Shown: piece after piece, positions 9,050-18,601 of the stretch
Layout of the letters: every line of letters starts with the position of its first letter
Position numbering within the stretch: the first letter of the stretch is position 1
The notes under the pieces: model-generated
Seen by the model: the letters and a program-made list of their open reading frames with translations, nothing else
What the model was told of the DNA's origin: nothing
The model's database searches: none
Translations under genes and position numbers: made by a program
Source: Pseudomonadota bacterium
GTDB taxonomy: Bacteria; Pseudomonadota; Gammaproteobacteria; Burkholderiales; Rhodocyclaceae
NCBI GenBank assembly: GCA_026399515.1
Contig: JAPLQT010000063.1
Location: 47,561 to 87,732, forward strand
Direction of reading: 5' to 3'
DNA: 40,172 nt

Positions 9050-10060
9050 TCAAGGCACTCCTCCTCCGGCAGCCTTGACGACAGCCGCTATATTGTCGCG
9101 ACCGAGTCTTCCTTCCATCATTTGGTATAAAGGTGAGGTGGCTTTCTTCAACTCGTCAATTTCAGCTTTGCTCGGCACGTAGATGGTCGATCTTCCCGAC
9201 GCTTTGATCTTCTCAATGGAATCAATTTCCTCTTCCGCACCCAATTGATTCGCATAAGTCGTGCTGTCACGCACCGCGCCTTCGAGAAGCGTCCGAATGT
9301 CGTCGGGGAGTCCGTCCCAAAACTTCTTATTGGCGATCACCGCATAGGCCAGATGCGAATGATGGGTTATGGAAATGTGTTTTTGGACTTCAAAGAATTT
9401 ATTCACCCAGAGATTCGACATCACGTTTTCCTGGCCGTCCACCACGCCGGTTTGCAAGCCCTGATAGACTTCTGAAAAAGCCAGTGTTTGAGGAATAGCA
9501 CCGAGTGCGCGCATTTGTGCGTCTATGACTCTGGACGAGTTGATGCGCATCTTGAGGCCTTTGTAGTCGGCAAGACGATGCAAGGGCCGATTGGCCGACA
9601 TGACCCGGAATCCGGCATCCCAGAATGCCAAACCTTTGATCCCGTATTTTTCCAGGCTCTGCAGCATTTTCTTGCCGATGGGCCCATCGGCAACGCGTAG
9701 AAACGAATCTCTATCGGGGGTAATAAAGGGCAGATCGAAGACTTCAAACTCCTTGGCACCTACAGGACCAAATTTAGACGTTGTTTCGATCAGCATCTGA
9801 ACCGAGCCGAGTTGCATGGCCTCGATGTCCTCCTTATCCTTGAAGAGTTGGCTATTGGGGTAAACCTCGATCTTGACCCGGCCCTGGGTGCGTTCTTCCG
9901 CGAGTTTCTTGAACCGTTCCGCCCCTTGTCCTTTCGGCGTATTGACTGCCACCACGTGACTCAGTTTTATGACAATCGGCTCGGCGGTCGCTGGGACGGT
10001 GGCAAGCCCCGTTAGCGCACAGGTCAAGACATACGAATACATTTGCGTAGAGAGTTTCAT
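9050..10060 (-). CDS. TRAP transporter periplasmic substrate-binding protein, DctP family
   Basis: Periplasmic solute receptor of a TRAP (tripartite ATP-independent periplasmic) transporter, 336 aa. A signal peptide (about residues 1-26, ending ATA-E) precedes a DctP domain with the usual landmarks: KLSHVVAVNTPKG at the start, the arginine-containing substrate segment LKMRINSSRVIDAQMRALGA, and SEVYQGLQTGVVDGQEN. The start is supported by a strong GGAGGA site. Family substrates are C4-dicarboxylates and other organic acids. No dctQ or dctM membrane genes are adjacent on either side, so this is an orphan receptor. Its codons look less GC-rich than those of the flanking recJ/rpfE and lol genes, which suggests separate acquisition (impression, not computed). 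Confidence 0.95.
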   Translation of the reverse strand: MKLSTQMYSYVLTCALTGLATVPATAEPIVIKLSHVVAVNTPKGQGAERFKKLAEERTQGRVKIEVYPNSQLFKDKEDIEAMQLGSVQMLIETTSKFGPVGAKEFEVFDLPFITPDRDSFLRVADGPIGKKMLQSLEKYGIKGLAFWDAGFRVMSANRPLHRLADYKGLKMRINSSRVIDAQMRALGAIPQTLAFSEVYQGLQTGVVDGQENVMSNLWVNKFFEVQKHISITHHSHLAYAVIANKKFWDGLPDDIRTLLEGAVRDSTTYANQLGAEEEIDSIEKIKASGRSTIYVPSKAEIDELKKATSPLYQMMEGRLGRDNIAAVVKAAGGGVP

Positions 10061-10334
10061 CGAGTCTCCTCCAATTCGTTTACCTGCCGCCGGCTATCCG
10101 GTACGACAGTACTGGGTGTCGGCGCCTATTTCACCACAGAATAGCGGTTGGAGTTCGCGCGTAGTCGACGGCGCCGCTTTTGGCCGTGGGTTAGAATTCT
10201 AGAGGTCCTTCATATGCCGGGTTCCTTGGCGACCGGTTCGAGATTTGGGTTAAACTCCCGGCGGGTTTTAGAAACAAATTGGACCACTAGACAGGACATC
10301 CACCCGCGGCGTAGGTTTCGGGCCGACAATCTTC
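10061..10334. other. Intergenic divergent promoter region between dctP-like gene and lolC
   Basis: These 274 bp separate two divergent genes and must hold both promoters. A TTAGAATT stretch near 10190-10197 could be a -10 element, but I see no convincing -35 partner. No RNA gene, repeat or open reading frame is apparent. Confidence 0.4.
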
Positions 10335-11597
10335 ATGCGCTATGAACTCTGGGTCGGGCTGCGCTACACGCGCGCCAAGAAGCGCGACGGCGCAGCCGGC
10401 GGCAACCGCTTTATTTCCTTCATCTCGATGATCTCGATGCTGGGCATCGCGCTCGGCGTGGCCGCGCTGATCGTCGTGCTGTCGGTGATGAACGGCTTCC
10501 AGAAGGAGTTGCGCACCCGCATCCTCGGCGTCGCCTCGCATGTCCAGATCGCCGGACCGGGCGGTGGCGACCTCGCCGACTGGAGCCGGGTGGCGCAGGG
10601 TGCGGCCCGCCATCCTTTGGTCAAGGCCGCTGCGCCTTATGTCCAGGCGCAGGGCATGCTTTCCTTCGACCAGCAGGTGCGCGGCGCGATGGTGCGCGGA
10701 ATCCTGCCGGAAGCCGAGGAGAAGGTCGCCGATTTCGAGCAGCACATGAAGAGCGGCCATCTCGCCACGCTGCGGCCGGGCGAGTTCGGCATCATCCTGG
10801 GGGCTGAACTGGCGCGCGCCCTCCAGGTTTTCACCGGCGACAAGGTGACGCTGATTGCCCCGCAGGGCATGGTGACGCCGGCGGCGCTGCTGCCGCGGCT
10901 GAAGCAGTTCAAGGTGACCGGCATCTTCGAGGCCGGCATGTACGAGTACGACTCCACGCTGGCCTTGGTTCATCTGGCCGACGCCCAGAAGCTCTATCGC
11001 CTGGAGGATAACGTGTCCGGCGTGCGCCTCAAGCTCGACGGCTTGTTCGCGGCGCCGCGCGTGGCGCGCGATCTGTTTAGTTACATCGACCCGGAGCTTA
11101 GCGTTTCCGACTGGACGCGCAACCACGCCAATTTTTTCCGCGCGGTGGCGATCGAGAAGAACATGATGTTCCTGATCCTGCTGCTGATCGTCGCCGTCGC
11201 CGCCTTCAACATCGTTTCGGCCCTGGTGATGGCGGTGACCGACAAGCAGGCCGACATCGCCATCCTGCGCACCCTGGGCGCCAGCCCGCTGTCCATCATG
11301 CAGATATTCATCGTCCAGGGCGCGCTGATCGGCTGCATCGGCCTGGTGCTGGGCGTCGGCGGCGGAGTGGCGTTGGCGCTCAACGTCGATGTGGTGGTGC
11401 CGGCCATCGAACATGTGCTGGGCTTTCAATTTCTCGCCAAGGACGTGTATTACATCTCCGAATTGCCGTCGGACCTGCAATGGGGCGACGTCGGCATCAT
11501 TTCCTGCGTGTCCTTCGTCCTGACTCTGCTGGCGACGCTCTATCCGAGCTGGCGCGCCTCGCGCGTCAATCCCGCGGAAGCACTGCGCTATGAGTGA
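10335..11597 (+). CDS. lolC: Lipoprotein-releasing ABC transporter permease LolC/LolE
   Basis: Inner-membrane permease of the LolCDE complex, which extracts mature lipoproteins from the inner membrane and hands them to LolA for transport to the outer membrane. It has 420 aa: an N-terminal helix (about 22-48, after the typical [17 protein letters not shown] start), a large periplasmic domain, and a C-terminal FtsX-type three-helix block (about 275-405) with the LRTLGASP coupling motif. Only one permease gene precedes lolD, as in organisms with a single LolC/E (LolF-type) permease; a second copy may lie elsewhere. Its end overlaps lolD by 8 bp. Confidence 0.95.
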   Translation: MRYELWVGLRYTRAKKRDGAAGGNRFISFISMISMLGIALGVAALIVVLSVMNGFQKELRTRILGVASHVQIAGPGGGDLADWSRVAQGAARHPLVKAAAPYVQAQGMLSFDQQVRGAMVRGILPEAEEKVADFEQHMKSGHLATLRPGEFGIILGAELARALQVFTGDKVTLIAPQGMVTPAALLPRLKQFKVTGIFEAGMYEYDSTLALVHLADAQKLYRLEDNVSGVRLKLDGLFAAPRVARDLFSYIDPELSVSDWTRNHANFFRAVAIEKNMMFLILLLIVAVAAFNIVSALVMAVTDKQADIAILRTLGASPLSIMQIFIVQGALIGCIGLVLGVGGGVALALNVDVVVPAIEHVLGFQFLAKDVYYISELPSDLQWGDVGIISCVSFVLTLLATLYPSWRASRVNPAEALRYE

Positions 11598-12276
11598 AGC
11601 CGCGGTAATCGCCTGCACCGGCCTGAGCAAAATCTTTCATCAGGGAACCGTCGAAGTGCCGGTGTTGACCGGTGTCGATTTTTCCATCGGCCGCGCCGAG
11701 CGCGTCGCCATCGTCGGCGCCAGCGGTTCCGGCAAGAGCACGCTGCTGCATCTGCTGGGCGGTCTGGATGCGCCGAGCGCCGGCACGGTCAGCGTGCTCG
11801 GACGCGAATTGACCGCGCTGTCGGAGGACGAGCGCGGCCGCCTGAGGAACGAGAGCCTGGGTTTCGTCTACCAATTTCATCATCTGCTGCCGGAATTTTC
11901 GGCGCTCGAAAACGTCGCCATGCCGCTCTTGATCCGGCGCATGGACAAGCTCGCGGCGGCGGCGCAGGCCACCGCCATGCTGGCCGAAGTCGGCCTCGGA
12001 CACCGCTTGACGCATCGCCCCGGCGAGCTGTCCGGCGGCGAGCGCCAGCGCTGTGCGATTGCCCGTGCCCTGGTCACCAGGCCGGCCTGCGTACTGGCCG
12101 ACGAGCCGACCGGCAATCTCGACCGGCATACCGCCGAAGGCGTGTTCGAACTGATGCTGGCGTTGAATGCCAGCCACGGCACCAGCTTCATCATCGTCAC
12201 CCACGACCTGCAACTCGCCGCGCGGGCTGGACGCATCCTGCGCCTCGACGACGGTGTCTTGCGCGCGGACGGTTAG
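11590..12276 (+). CDS. lolD: Lipoprotein-releasing ABC transporter ATPase LolD
   Basis: ATP-binding subunit that powers lipoprotein release by LolCDE on the cytoplasmic face of the inner membrane. It has 228 aa, the normal length. The Walker A is GASGSGKST, the ABC signature LSGGERQR, and the Walker B VLADEPTG, followed by the D-loop GNLD and the switch histidine in IVTHD. The ATG lies inside the end of lolC (8-bp overlap), so translation is coupled. The stop overlaps the stop of the convergent potassium channel gene by 2 bp. Confidence 0.97.
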   Translation: MSEAAVIACTGLSKIFHQGTVEVPVLTGVDFSIGRAERVAIVGASGSGKSTLLHLLGGLDAPSAGTVSVLGRELTALSEDERGRLRNESLGFVYQFHHLLPEFSALENVAMPLLIRRMDKLAAAAQATAMLAEVGLGHRLTHRPGELSGGERQRCAIARALVTRPACVLADEPTGNLDRHTAEGVFELMLALNASHGTSFIIVTHDLQLAARAGRILRLDDGVLRADG

Positions 12277-13310
12277 TCCGCGCCTTCCAGCAGCGCTTCT
12301 TCCAGTCCCAGCCTGCCTTGCGGCGTGGCCATGGCGATCAGGGTGAATCCCGGCTGGAGCATGAAGTCGCGGGGCGGGTTGAATAGCCAGTCGCCGCGCG
12401 TCCGCACCGCCAGCAACACGTAGTCGCCGCTACGCAGCAGCAGTGTGCCGAGCGGGCGCGGTTTGAACTCTTCGGGTATCAGCACCTCTTCGACGCGCAG
12501 CTTGTTCTCCGAGCGCAGCATTTCGTCGAGGAAGGAGACCACATGCGGGCGGATCATGGCCGAAACGATGCGCATGCCTCCGGTGAAATCGGGCGAGACG
12601 ATTTCGTCCGCCCCGGCCTTGCGCATCTTCTCGATGTTGCGCGTGTCATGGCAGCGCGCCACCACCCGGACCGCCGGGTTGAGTTGCTTGGCGCTCAGGC
12701 CGATCATCAGATTCTTGCTGTCGTCGCCGGTCACGGCGAAGACCCCGCGGGCCTCGGCGATGTTGGCTTCGAGCAGGACATCGTCGTCGCTGGCGTCGCC
12801 ATGCAGGTAGAGCAGGCTGGGCTTCTTGTCGTGCTGCGCTTCGAGGTTTTCGAGGCTTTCGTCGACGGCGACGAAGCGGTGATTGGTCGCTTCCAGTTCC
12901 GCCGCCACGTTGCGTCCGACGCGGCCGGAGCCGCAAACGATGTAGTGGTTGCGCAGCTTCTTGATGGTCTTTTCCATGCGTCTTCTCCGCAATGTGGTAT
13001 CAAGGTCGGATTCCAACACGAAGGCGGTCACCGTTGAAAAAAAATAGGTCATCAGGCCGATACCCGAAAAGGCGATCACCATGGTGAAGATCTGTCCGGC
13101 AGAATTGTGGTGCAGGTCGATGATTTCCTCATAGCCGATGGTCGTGACGGTGATGAAGGTCATGAACAAGGCGTCGAGATAGCTGTAGCGCTCGCCGCCT
13201 ATGAACTTGTAGCCGACCGTGCCCAGCACCAGGATGGCGAGAAAGCCGATCAGCGACCAGACAAAACTGAAGTAGATGCGACGACTGAAGCGCTCGCCGA
13301 AAATCTCCAT
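12273..13310 (-). CDS. Potassium channel protein with TrkA-N (RCK) domain
   Basis: Two-helix potassium channel with a cytoplasmic regulator, 345 aa, similar in plan to MthK. Helix 1 is at about residues 14-36, the pore loop has filter TTIGYEE (56-62), and helix 2 is at about 73-98. A Rossmann-type TrkA-N domain follows, starting near 122 with the nucleotide-binding CGSGRVGRN, then a TrkA-C-like region with [19 protein letters not shown]. The filter reads GYE rather than the canonical GYG. It lies 2 bp downstream of the DUF2062 gene, so the two form an operon. Confidence 0.93.
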   Translation of the reverse strand: MEIFGERFSRRIYFSFVWSLIGFLAILVLGTVGYKFIGGERYSYLDALFMTFITVTTIGYEEIIDLHHNSAGQIFTMVIAFSGIGLMTYFFSTVTAFVLESDLDTTLRRRRMEKTIKKLRNHYIVCGSGRVGRNVAAELEATNHRFVAVDESLENLEAQHDKKPSLLYLHGDASDDDVLLEANIAEARGVFAVTGDDSKNLMIGLSAKQLNPAVRVVARCHDTRNIEKMRKAGADEIVSPDFTGGMRIVSAMIRPHVVSFLDEMLRSENKLRVEEVLIPEEFKPRPLGTLLLRSGDYVLLAVRTRGDWLFNPPRDFMLQPGFTLIAMATPQGRLGLEEALLEGAD

Positions 13311-13312
13311 GT

Positions 13313-13870
13313 TTATGCCTCAGGTAGCCGGCGCGTGGCCGCGCGCCGCCGCCAGCTCCGCACCAGATAGCCACGCCACAAGATGCGTACGACGACGTAG
13401 CCGACGAGCGCCAGCAGCGACGCGAGCAACACCAGGCCCAAGAATAGCGGCATGCCCAGGCCTATCATCCAGTCGATCAGCGCGCCTATCCATGCCTGCA
13501 AACCAGCGGCGCCATAGTCGGGCGGCAGGGTAAATTCGGCGTTGCCGCCCATCTCTCCCAATGCCAGCTTGCCCAGCGCAAAGGCGACGACATACAGCGG
13601 GACGATGGTCAGCGGATTGGTGTAGAGCGTGGTGAACAAGGCCAAAGGCAGATTGACGCGAAAAATCACTGCGCAGATCGCCGCACCGAGCATCTGGAAC
13701 GGCCCCGGAATCAATCCGCAGAACATGCCGACCGCCACCGCGCCGGCGGCCGAACGGCGGTTCAAGTGCCACAGTCGGGGGTGCAGCAGGGTATCGGCGA
13801 ACGGCGCCAGCCAGCGGTTGGAGCGAATGGCCTGATGGTCAGGGAGGTAGGTTTGGAGCAGCTTGCGCAT
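13313..13870 (-). CDS. DUF2062 domain-containing membrane protein
   Basis: Inner-membrane protein of 185 aa. The DUF2062 signature is recognisable: a basic N-terminus, then helices with [16 protein letters not shown] and the conserved [13 protein letters not shown]. About three or four transmembrane segments are followed by a short, very basic tail. The function is unknown. It is the first gene of a two-gene unit with the potassium channel and is divergent from comEC, with 56 bp between the two starts. Confidence 0.9.
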   Translation of the reverse strand: MRKLLQTYLPDHQAIRSNRWLAPFADTLLHPRLWHLNRRSAAGAVAVGMFCGLIPGPFQMLGAAICAVIFRVNLPLALFTTLYTNPLTIVPLYVVAFALGKLALGEMGGNAEFTLPPDYGAAGLQAWIGALIDWMIGLGMPLFLGLVLLASLLALVGYVVVRILWRGYLVRSWRRRAATRRLPEA

Positions 13871-13926
13871 GGGGTACTCTGGTTCGATTTTAACGGAAAC
13901 CGTCTGGCATCTGCTCTAATTCATGC

Positions 13927-16299
13927 ATGCGCTTATCCATCCTGTGCTTCGCTGCCGGCATTGCCTTCCTGCAACAGCAGGCCGCCCTGCCTGAGTCTTC
14001 GCTGCTGGTCATGCTGGCGGTGGGCGGTACGATGTTGATGCTGGCGCCTGTGGCGTTGACGAAATGGCGCCACGCGGTATTGCTGGTGCCGATAGGAGCC
14101 TTCCTGCTGGGCATCGCCTGGGCCGGCGGGATGGCGCAGCAGCGGCTGGCCGATGCCTTGCCGGAGTCCAGCGAAGGACGCGACATACGCGTCGTCGGCG
14201 TGATCAGCGGCATGCCTCAGCGTTTCGAGAACGGCCTGCGCTTCGATTTCACGGTCGAGCAGGCCGAGGCCACGGTGCCATCGCAGATATCTCTTGCCTG
14301 GTATCGCAATTGGCGCAGCGATTGGGAGGAGATGCCCGAGGACCAGACCACGGCTCCGCCGCAACTCCACGCCGGGGAACGCTGGCAACTTACGGTGCGC
14401 CTGAAACGTCCGCACGGCAACCTCAATCCCGACGGTTTCGATTACGAGGCCTGGCTGCTCGAAGCCGGCATCCGCGCCACCGGCTATGTCCGCCCGGCGC
14501 AGGATAATCTGCGCCGCGACGCCTTCGTGATGACGCCTTCGAACTACATCGAACGCTGGCGCGAGCATATCCGCGAAGGCTTTCTGCGCGCACTGCCCGA
14601 GCGGCCCTATACCGGCATCCTGGTGGCCCTGGCGGTCGGCGACCAGCGCGCCATCGACGCCGAGCAATGGCGAGTGTTTTCCCGCACCGGCATCACCCAC
14701 CTGATGAGCATATCCGGTTTGCATGTCACCATGTTCGCCGGCCTTGCCTACGCCTTGCTGAACTGGCTGTGGCGGCGCAGTCCGGATTTGATGTTGCGGG
14801 TGCCGGCGCAACGCGCGGCGGTGGTCGGCGGTTTCCTTGCGGCACTCGTATACTGCCTGATCGCCGGCTTTGCCGTGCCGGCCCAGCGCACCCTCTACAT
14901 GCTGGCGGTGGTGGCCGTCGCGTTGTGGACCCAGCGTACCGCTTCGGCCAGCCGCGTGCTGGCGCTGGCCTTGCTGCTGGTGTTGTTGCTGGACCCCTGG
15001 GCGGTGCTGGCGGCGGGTTTCTGGCTGTCCTTCGGCGCGGTCGGAGTGTTGTTCTATATCGGCGGCGCGCGACTGGGCCCAGCCCACTGGTTGATGGAAT
15101 GGGGGCGTGCCCAATGGGCGGTCACCATCGGCATGGTCCCGGCGCTGCTATTGCTGTTCCAGCAGTTCTCCCTGGTGTCGCCGCTGGCCAATGCCGTCGC
15201 CATCCCCGTGGTGAGTTTCATCGTCACCCCGCTGGCGCTGGCCTCCATCCTGCCGCTGTGCGGATTCCTGCTCGAACCGGCGTATCTTGTGACGGCTTGG
15301 TTGATGGCCTTCATCAACTGGCTGGCGGACTTGCCCTGGGCGGTCTGGCAGCAACACGCACCGCCGACCTGGGCCTGGCTGACGGCACTCTTCGGCAGCG
15401 CCTGGCTGCTCCTGCCGCGCGGATTTCCGGCGCGCTGGCTCGGGCTGGTGCTGATGCTGCCCCTCCTGTTCGTGCCGCCGCCGCGGCCGGCGGCGGGCGA
15501 GGTGACGCTGACCGTGCTGGATGTCGGCCAGGGACTGGCGATGCACATCCAGACCGCCACCCACGACCTGCTCTATGACACCGGGCCGGCCTACACTCTC
15601 GAAGCCAACAGCGGCAATCGCGTCATCGTGCCTTACCTGCGGGCGCGCGGCGTGGAGCGCCTGGACGGCTTGATCGTCACCCACCAGGACACGGATCATT
15701 CCGGCGGCGCCGAGTCGGTGCTGGAATCCGTGCCGGTGCGCTGGCTGATGAGTTCGCTGGCGTTCGAACACCTGCTCTCCGCCGCTCCAGTCGAGGCGCG
15801 CCCGTGCCAAGCCGATCAGGCCTGGGAATGGGACGGCGTGAGCTTCGAAATGCTGCATCCGCCATCCACCCAGTACGAAATCCCGACCCGTAAGACCAAT
15901 GACATGAGCTGCGTGCTGAAAGTCAGCAACGGCCACGGTGCGGCGCTGCTGACTTCGGACATCGAGGCGCTATCCGAACAAGTGCTGCTGGCGCATTACG
16001 GCGGAGCGCCGGGCGGCAAATTGCACGCCGAGGTGCTGATCGTGCCTCATCACGGCAGCCGCACTTCATCGACGTCGGAGTTCATCGCCGCCGTGGGCGC
16101 GCGCGACGCGATCTTTCCGGTCGGCTATCGCAACACGTTCGGCCATCCCCGCCCGGACGTCGTCGAGCGTTACCGCCTCAGCGGCGCGACGCTGCGCCGT
16201 ACCGACCTGGAAGGCGCGCTGACCGTGCGCCTAACGCCTTCCGGGCCGCGCATCGTCGCCGAGCGCGAGGAACGCCGGCGCTATTGGCATGGGCGTTGA
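13927..16299 (+). CDS. comEC: DNA internalisation competence protein ComEC/Rec2
   Basis: Polytopic inner-membrane channel that carries single-stranded transforming DNA into the cytoplasm. At 790 aa it has the full three-part plan: N-terminal helices and an OB-like DUF4131 domain (about 1-185), the Competence domain with many helices (about 210-480, including the THLMSISGLHVTMFAGLAY type motif), and a C-terminal metallo-beta-lactamase-like domain. The last starts at LDVGQGLAM (about 531) and carries the metal motif THQDTDHSGG (about 585), which may serve as a nuclease. The gene appears intact, so natural transformation is plausible; other competence genes are not in the window. Confidence 0.96.
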   Translation: MRLSILCFAAGIAFLQQQAALPESSLLVMLAVGGTMLMLAPVALTKWRHAVLLVPIGAFLLGIAWAGGMAQQRLADALPESSEGRDIRVVGVISGMPQRFENGLRFDFTVEQAEATVPSQISLAWYRNWRSDWEEMPEDQTTAPPQLHAGERWQLTVRLKRPHGNLNPDGFDYEAWLLEAGIRATGYVRPAQDNLRRDAFVMTPSNYIERWREHIREGFLRALPERPYTGILVALAVGDQRAIDAEQWRVFSRTGITHLMSISGLHVTMFAGLAYALLNWLWRRSPDLMLRVPAQRAAVVGGFLAALVYCLIAGFAVPAQRTLYMLAVVAVALWTQRTASASRVLALALLLVLLLDPWAVLAAGFWLSFGAVGVLFYIGGARLGPAHWLMEWGRAQWAVTIGMVPALLLLFQQFSLVSPLANAVAIPVVSFIVTPLALASILPLCGFLLEPAYLVTAWLMAFINWLADLPWAVWQQHAPPTWAWLTALFGSAWLLLPRGFPARWLGLVLMLPLLFVPPPRPAAGEVTLTVLDVGQGLAMHIQTATHDLLYDTGPAYTLEANSGNRVIVPYLRARGVERLDGLIVTHQDTDHSGGAESVLESVPVRWLMSSLAFEHLLSAAPVEARPCQADQAWEWDGVSFEMLHPPSTQYEIPTRKTNDMSCVLKVSNGHGAALLTSDIEALSEQVLLAHYGGAPGGKLHAEVLIVPHHGSRTSSTSEFIAAVGARDAIFPVGYRNTFGHPRPDVVERYRLSGATLRRTDLEGALTVRLTPSGPRIVAEREERRRYWHGR

Positions 16300-16310
16300 G
16301 TCTTGGACGA

Positions 16311-16850
16311 TCAGCCAAATTGCAACAGGGTCGCCGGATCGGGCCAGACATAGCGCAACTTGGGCACGGAACCGCCGTCCGGCGGCAGCCAGAAATCTTC
16401 GCCGGCGTCGAGTGCGCCCAGGCGCTCGTAGAAACGCCGCGCCGGGGCGTTGGAAACGATCACCCAGAGGTACATGCCCAGCCCCGGATGCGCCTGTAGC
16501 GACCACGCCGCCACGTGTGCCATGAGGCTCGCGCCTATGCCCTGGCGCTTCGCCTCGTCCGAGACGTGCAGGTTTTCCAGCAGCGTTCCCCAGCGCCCAT
16601 CGTAGGCACCATAGGCGCAGGCGAAGCCGACGACCCGGCCGGCCCGTTCGGCGACCGCGACGTGTTGGTTTGGCGCCGGAGCGTTCAGGCATTCCGACCA
16701 TACCGACAGGCGCTCAGTGTCGATGTCGCTGTCCAGGTATGCGTCGCTGAGTACCTCGCGGTAGGCCACCCGCCAACTGGCCGATTGCAGGCGGGCGATG
16801 GCGGCGGCGTCCGCCGGGGTGGCGACACGGATGCGCAGAGAAGCGGTCAT
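16311..16850 (-). CDS. GNAT-family N-acetyltransferase
   Basis: Acetyl-CoA-dependent N-acetyltransferase of 179 aa. A single GNAT domain spans most of the protein, with the acetyl-CoA pyrophosphate-binding motif KRQGIGASL following the strand LLENLHVS, and a typical late N-A-R-F-Y-E-R-L-G segment (helix 4/strand 6). The substrate is unknown. It is the last gene of a three-gene operon in which each start overlaps the preceding stop as ATGA. Confidence 0.92.
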   Translation of the reverse strand: MTASLRIRVATPADAAAIARLQSASWRVAYREVLSDAYLDSDIDTERLSVWSECLNAPAPNQHVAVAERAGRVVGFACAYGAYDGRWGTLLENLHVSDEAKRQGIGASLMAHVAAWSLQAHPGLGMYLWVIVSNAPARRFYERLGALDAGEDFWLPPDGGSVPKLRYVWPDPATLLQFG

Positions 16851-17179
16851 CCCGGAGGTGGTTCGATCCTGGGCCTGCTGCCGGCCACTCCCGGCACCTG
16901 CTCAAAGTGCGACACCACCGGGAAGGGCTCGTAGAAATGGTGCAACAGCCGCTTCCATTCCTGATACTGGGGCGACTTGCGAAAGCCGGTTTCGTGCGCG
17001 GCGAGCGTTTCCCAGCGGACCAGCAGCAGGTATTCGTCCGGGCGTTCCAGGCAGCGTTGCAACTCGTGCGACAGGTAACCTGGCATGGAGGCGATGATGC
17101 TCTGCGCGATAAGGAAGGCCGCCTCGAACTCGGCGGCCTGGCCGGCTCGGACATGCAGGGGCGCGGCTTCGGTAATCAT
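16847..17179 (-). CDS. Antibiotic biosynthesis monooxygenase (ABM)-domain protein
   Basis: Small ferredoxin-like alpha/beta-barrel protein of 109 aa. ABM hallmarks are the early HVRAGQAAEFEAAF helix, the middle PGYLSHELQRCLERPDEYLLL strands, and the WETLAAHETGFRKSPQYQEW segment. Family members include quinol monooxygenases, heme-degrading enzymes and YgiN-type proteins. I see no cofactor-binding residues that would decide the activity. I chose the ATG at 17179, ten codons inside the longest frame, because it overlaps the upstream stop as ATGA, exactly as at the next junction. Confidence 0.85.
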   Translation of the reverse strand: MITEAAPLHVRAGQAAEFEAAFLIAQSIIASMPGYLSHELQRCLERPDEYLLLVRWETLAAHETGFRKSPQYQEWKRLLHHFYEPFPVVSHFEQVPGVAGSRPRIEPPPG

Positions 17180-17784
17180 TGCATCGGCTGCCTGATGATG
17201 GTTTTCCATTTCGCCGGGTCCGCCTTTCGAATGTCGCTCAAATAGATTTCATGATGCTTGCCTGTCCGCCCGCTCCTGGCGTCGATAAACCGGTGCAGCT
17301 TCTCGATGGTCGGACCTTCCGCGGAGAACGGGCCGATGTGCATGATTTGCGCGCATCTGCCTTCCGACAGGGCGCTCAGCCGCAACCTGGAAATGGCCGC
17401 CGGATGCTTCTTCTTGCGTACGTCGGCGATAGCCTGATCGATGATTTCCCGGGCGACGAAAGCCGGCTGCGCAATCATCATCGTCCATTTCCATTTGGAC
17501 TTGTCGCCGGTTGCGAATGCCGACATATCATCGGCCCACCACAGCCCTTCCAGGGGCATGACGCCATAGTCGATCGCCGCCGCGCCTTTCTTGATCATGA
17601 ACTTCACGGCATAGGAAACGGCGAACAAGACTTCGATGGCATCGACATACGCCTGCGAGGTGTTGGGATCGCCTTCGCCGTCCACCATCAGGTAATTCGT
17701 GGTCGGGACATCCACCTCGACCACCTCCTTGGCGGAGGGTTGATAGAGATGCTTCAGTTCTTTCTTGAGATCGATCTTCTCCAC
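17176..17784 (-). CDS. GyrI-like small-molecule-binding domain protein
   Basis: Cytoplasmic protein of 202 aa with a GyrI-like (SBP_bac/Rob C-terminal-like) ligand-binding domain. The opening MEKIDLKKELKHLYQPSAKEV and the VPTTNYLMVDGEGDPN segment are typical of the standalone subfamily that has no DNA-binding domain. The later HIGPFSAEGPTIEKLHRF is the conserved GyrI strand-helix. The start codon is GTG, with a GGGAGT ribosome site. Members bind hydrophobic or cationic compounds, and some are hydrolases of electrophiles; the role here is not known. It is first gene of the GyrI-like/ABM/GNAT operon. Confidence 0.92.
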   Translation of the reverse strand: MEKIDLKKELKHLYQPSAKEVVEVDVPTTNYLMVDGEGDPNTSQAYVDAIEVLFAVSYAVKFMIKKGAAAIDYGVMPLEGLWWADDMSAFATGDKSKWKWTMMIAQPAFVAREIIDQAIADVRKKKHPAAISRLRLSALSEGRCAQIMHIGPFSAEGPTIEKLHRFIDARSGRTGKHHEIYLSDIRKADPAKWKTIIRQPMQ

Positions 17785-17835
17785 GGATACTCCCGATCAA
17801 TTACAGCCGGTGGGACGGCGGGCGCACGTTGGGCT

Positions 17836-18531
17836 TCATGCCGCGCAGGCCCTTGCAAACGCGCTCACCAGCGGTGCCGCTTGGCCTTTCAAGGCAGCGC
17901 GCTCGGGCTGGAACAGCGTGGCGACGAAGAATGGATGATCGTCCAGTTCGACGGCGCGTATTTCTCCCGTCTCGTCGTCCGCTGCCGCGCGCATCGGCCC
18001 CGCCACGAGCGCAGCCTGGAACGCCGGGTTCAGGCCGTAGCGACAACTGTAACCTTCGGTCGTCTCTTCACGCCCATACGCCGCCGCAATGCGGCTGCCG
18101 GGGAAGAGCCGGACCGTGCCTGTCGCTTCGACCAGCGCGCATTCCAGCGGTGAAATCACCGCCCGGGAAGCGTCCGGCGCCGTTTCGGCATGTTCCGCAT
18201 CGGCCCACCCCAGCACATTGCGGGCATATTCGACGACGGCGTGCTGAAAGCCGCCGCAGGTGCCGAGGAAGGGAATCGCGGCCTCGCGCGCATGGCGGAT
18301 GGCGAGCAGCGCGCCATCCATGCTGCGATACGGACTCGCCGGCACGCACCACAAGCCGTCGAATCGCGAGATACGTCCGACCGAGCTGATCTCCCCGGTG
18401 GGCACCCATTCGAACTCGACCGCAATGCCGGATATTTCCGCCGCGCGTCGCAGGGCGAGCGGAATCGCCTGGTGGGCCGGCACGGACTCGTTATAGTCGC
18501 CTACCAGGCCTATTGTTACGCCGCTACGCAT
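17836..18531 (-). CDS. CTP synthase C-terminal region-related (seleno)protein, class I GATase-like
   Basis: Protein of 231 aa resembling the glutamine amidotransferase half of CTP synthase without the synthetase half. It opens IGLVGDYN and has the nucleophile elbow FLGTCGGFQH with Cys92 (a selenocysteine in some relatives, an ordinary Cys codon here). The catalytic His-x-Glu of true class I amidotransferases should sit in a FHPE-type motif; here it reads FQPE (Gln208-Glu210), so the histidine is missing. Glutamine hydrolysis by the usual triad is therefore unlikely, and the function is unknown. The frame is open upstream, but the ATG at 18531 has a strong AGGAG site and begins the domain. Confidence 0.85.
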   Translation of the reverse strand: MRSGVTIGLVGDYNESVPAHQAIPLALRRAAEISGIAVEFEWVPTGEISSVGRISRFDGLWCVPASPYRSMDGALLAIRHAREAAIPFLGTCGGFQHAVVEYARNVLGWADAEHAETAPDASRAVISPLECALVEATGTVRLFPGSRIAAAYGREETTEGYSCRYGLNPAFQAALVAGPMRAAADDETGEIRAVELDDHPFFVATLFQPERAALKGQAAPLVSAFARACAA

Positions 18532-18601
18532 GCTCCTGTCTCCTGGATTTCCGATCACGCCCGATTCGTATTCTATTCCAGGGTAGTAGTGCCTTGATCG
18601 C

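Noticed and set aside
10287-11630. 447-residue open frame opposite lolC
   Set aside because: Shadow frame; the lolC product is strongly supported.
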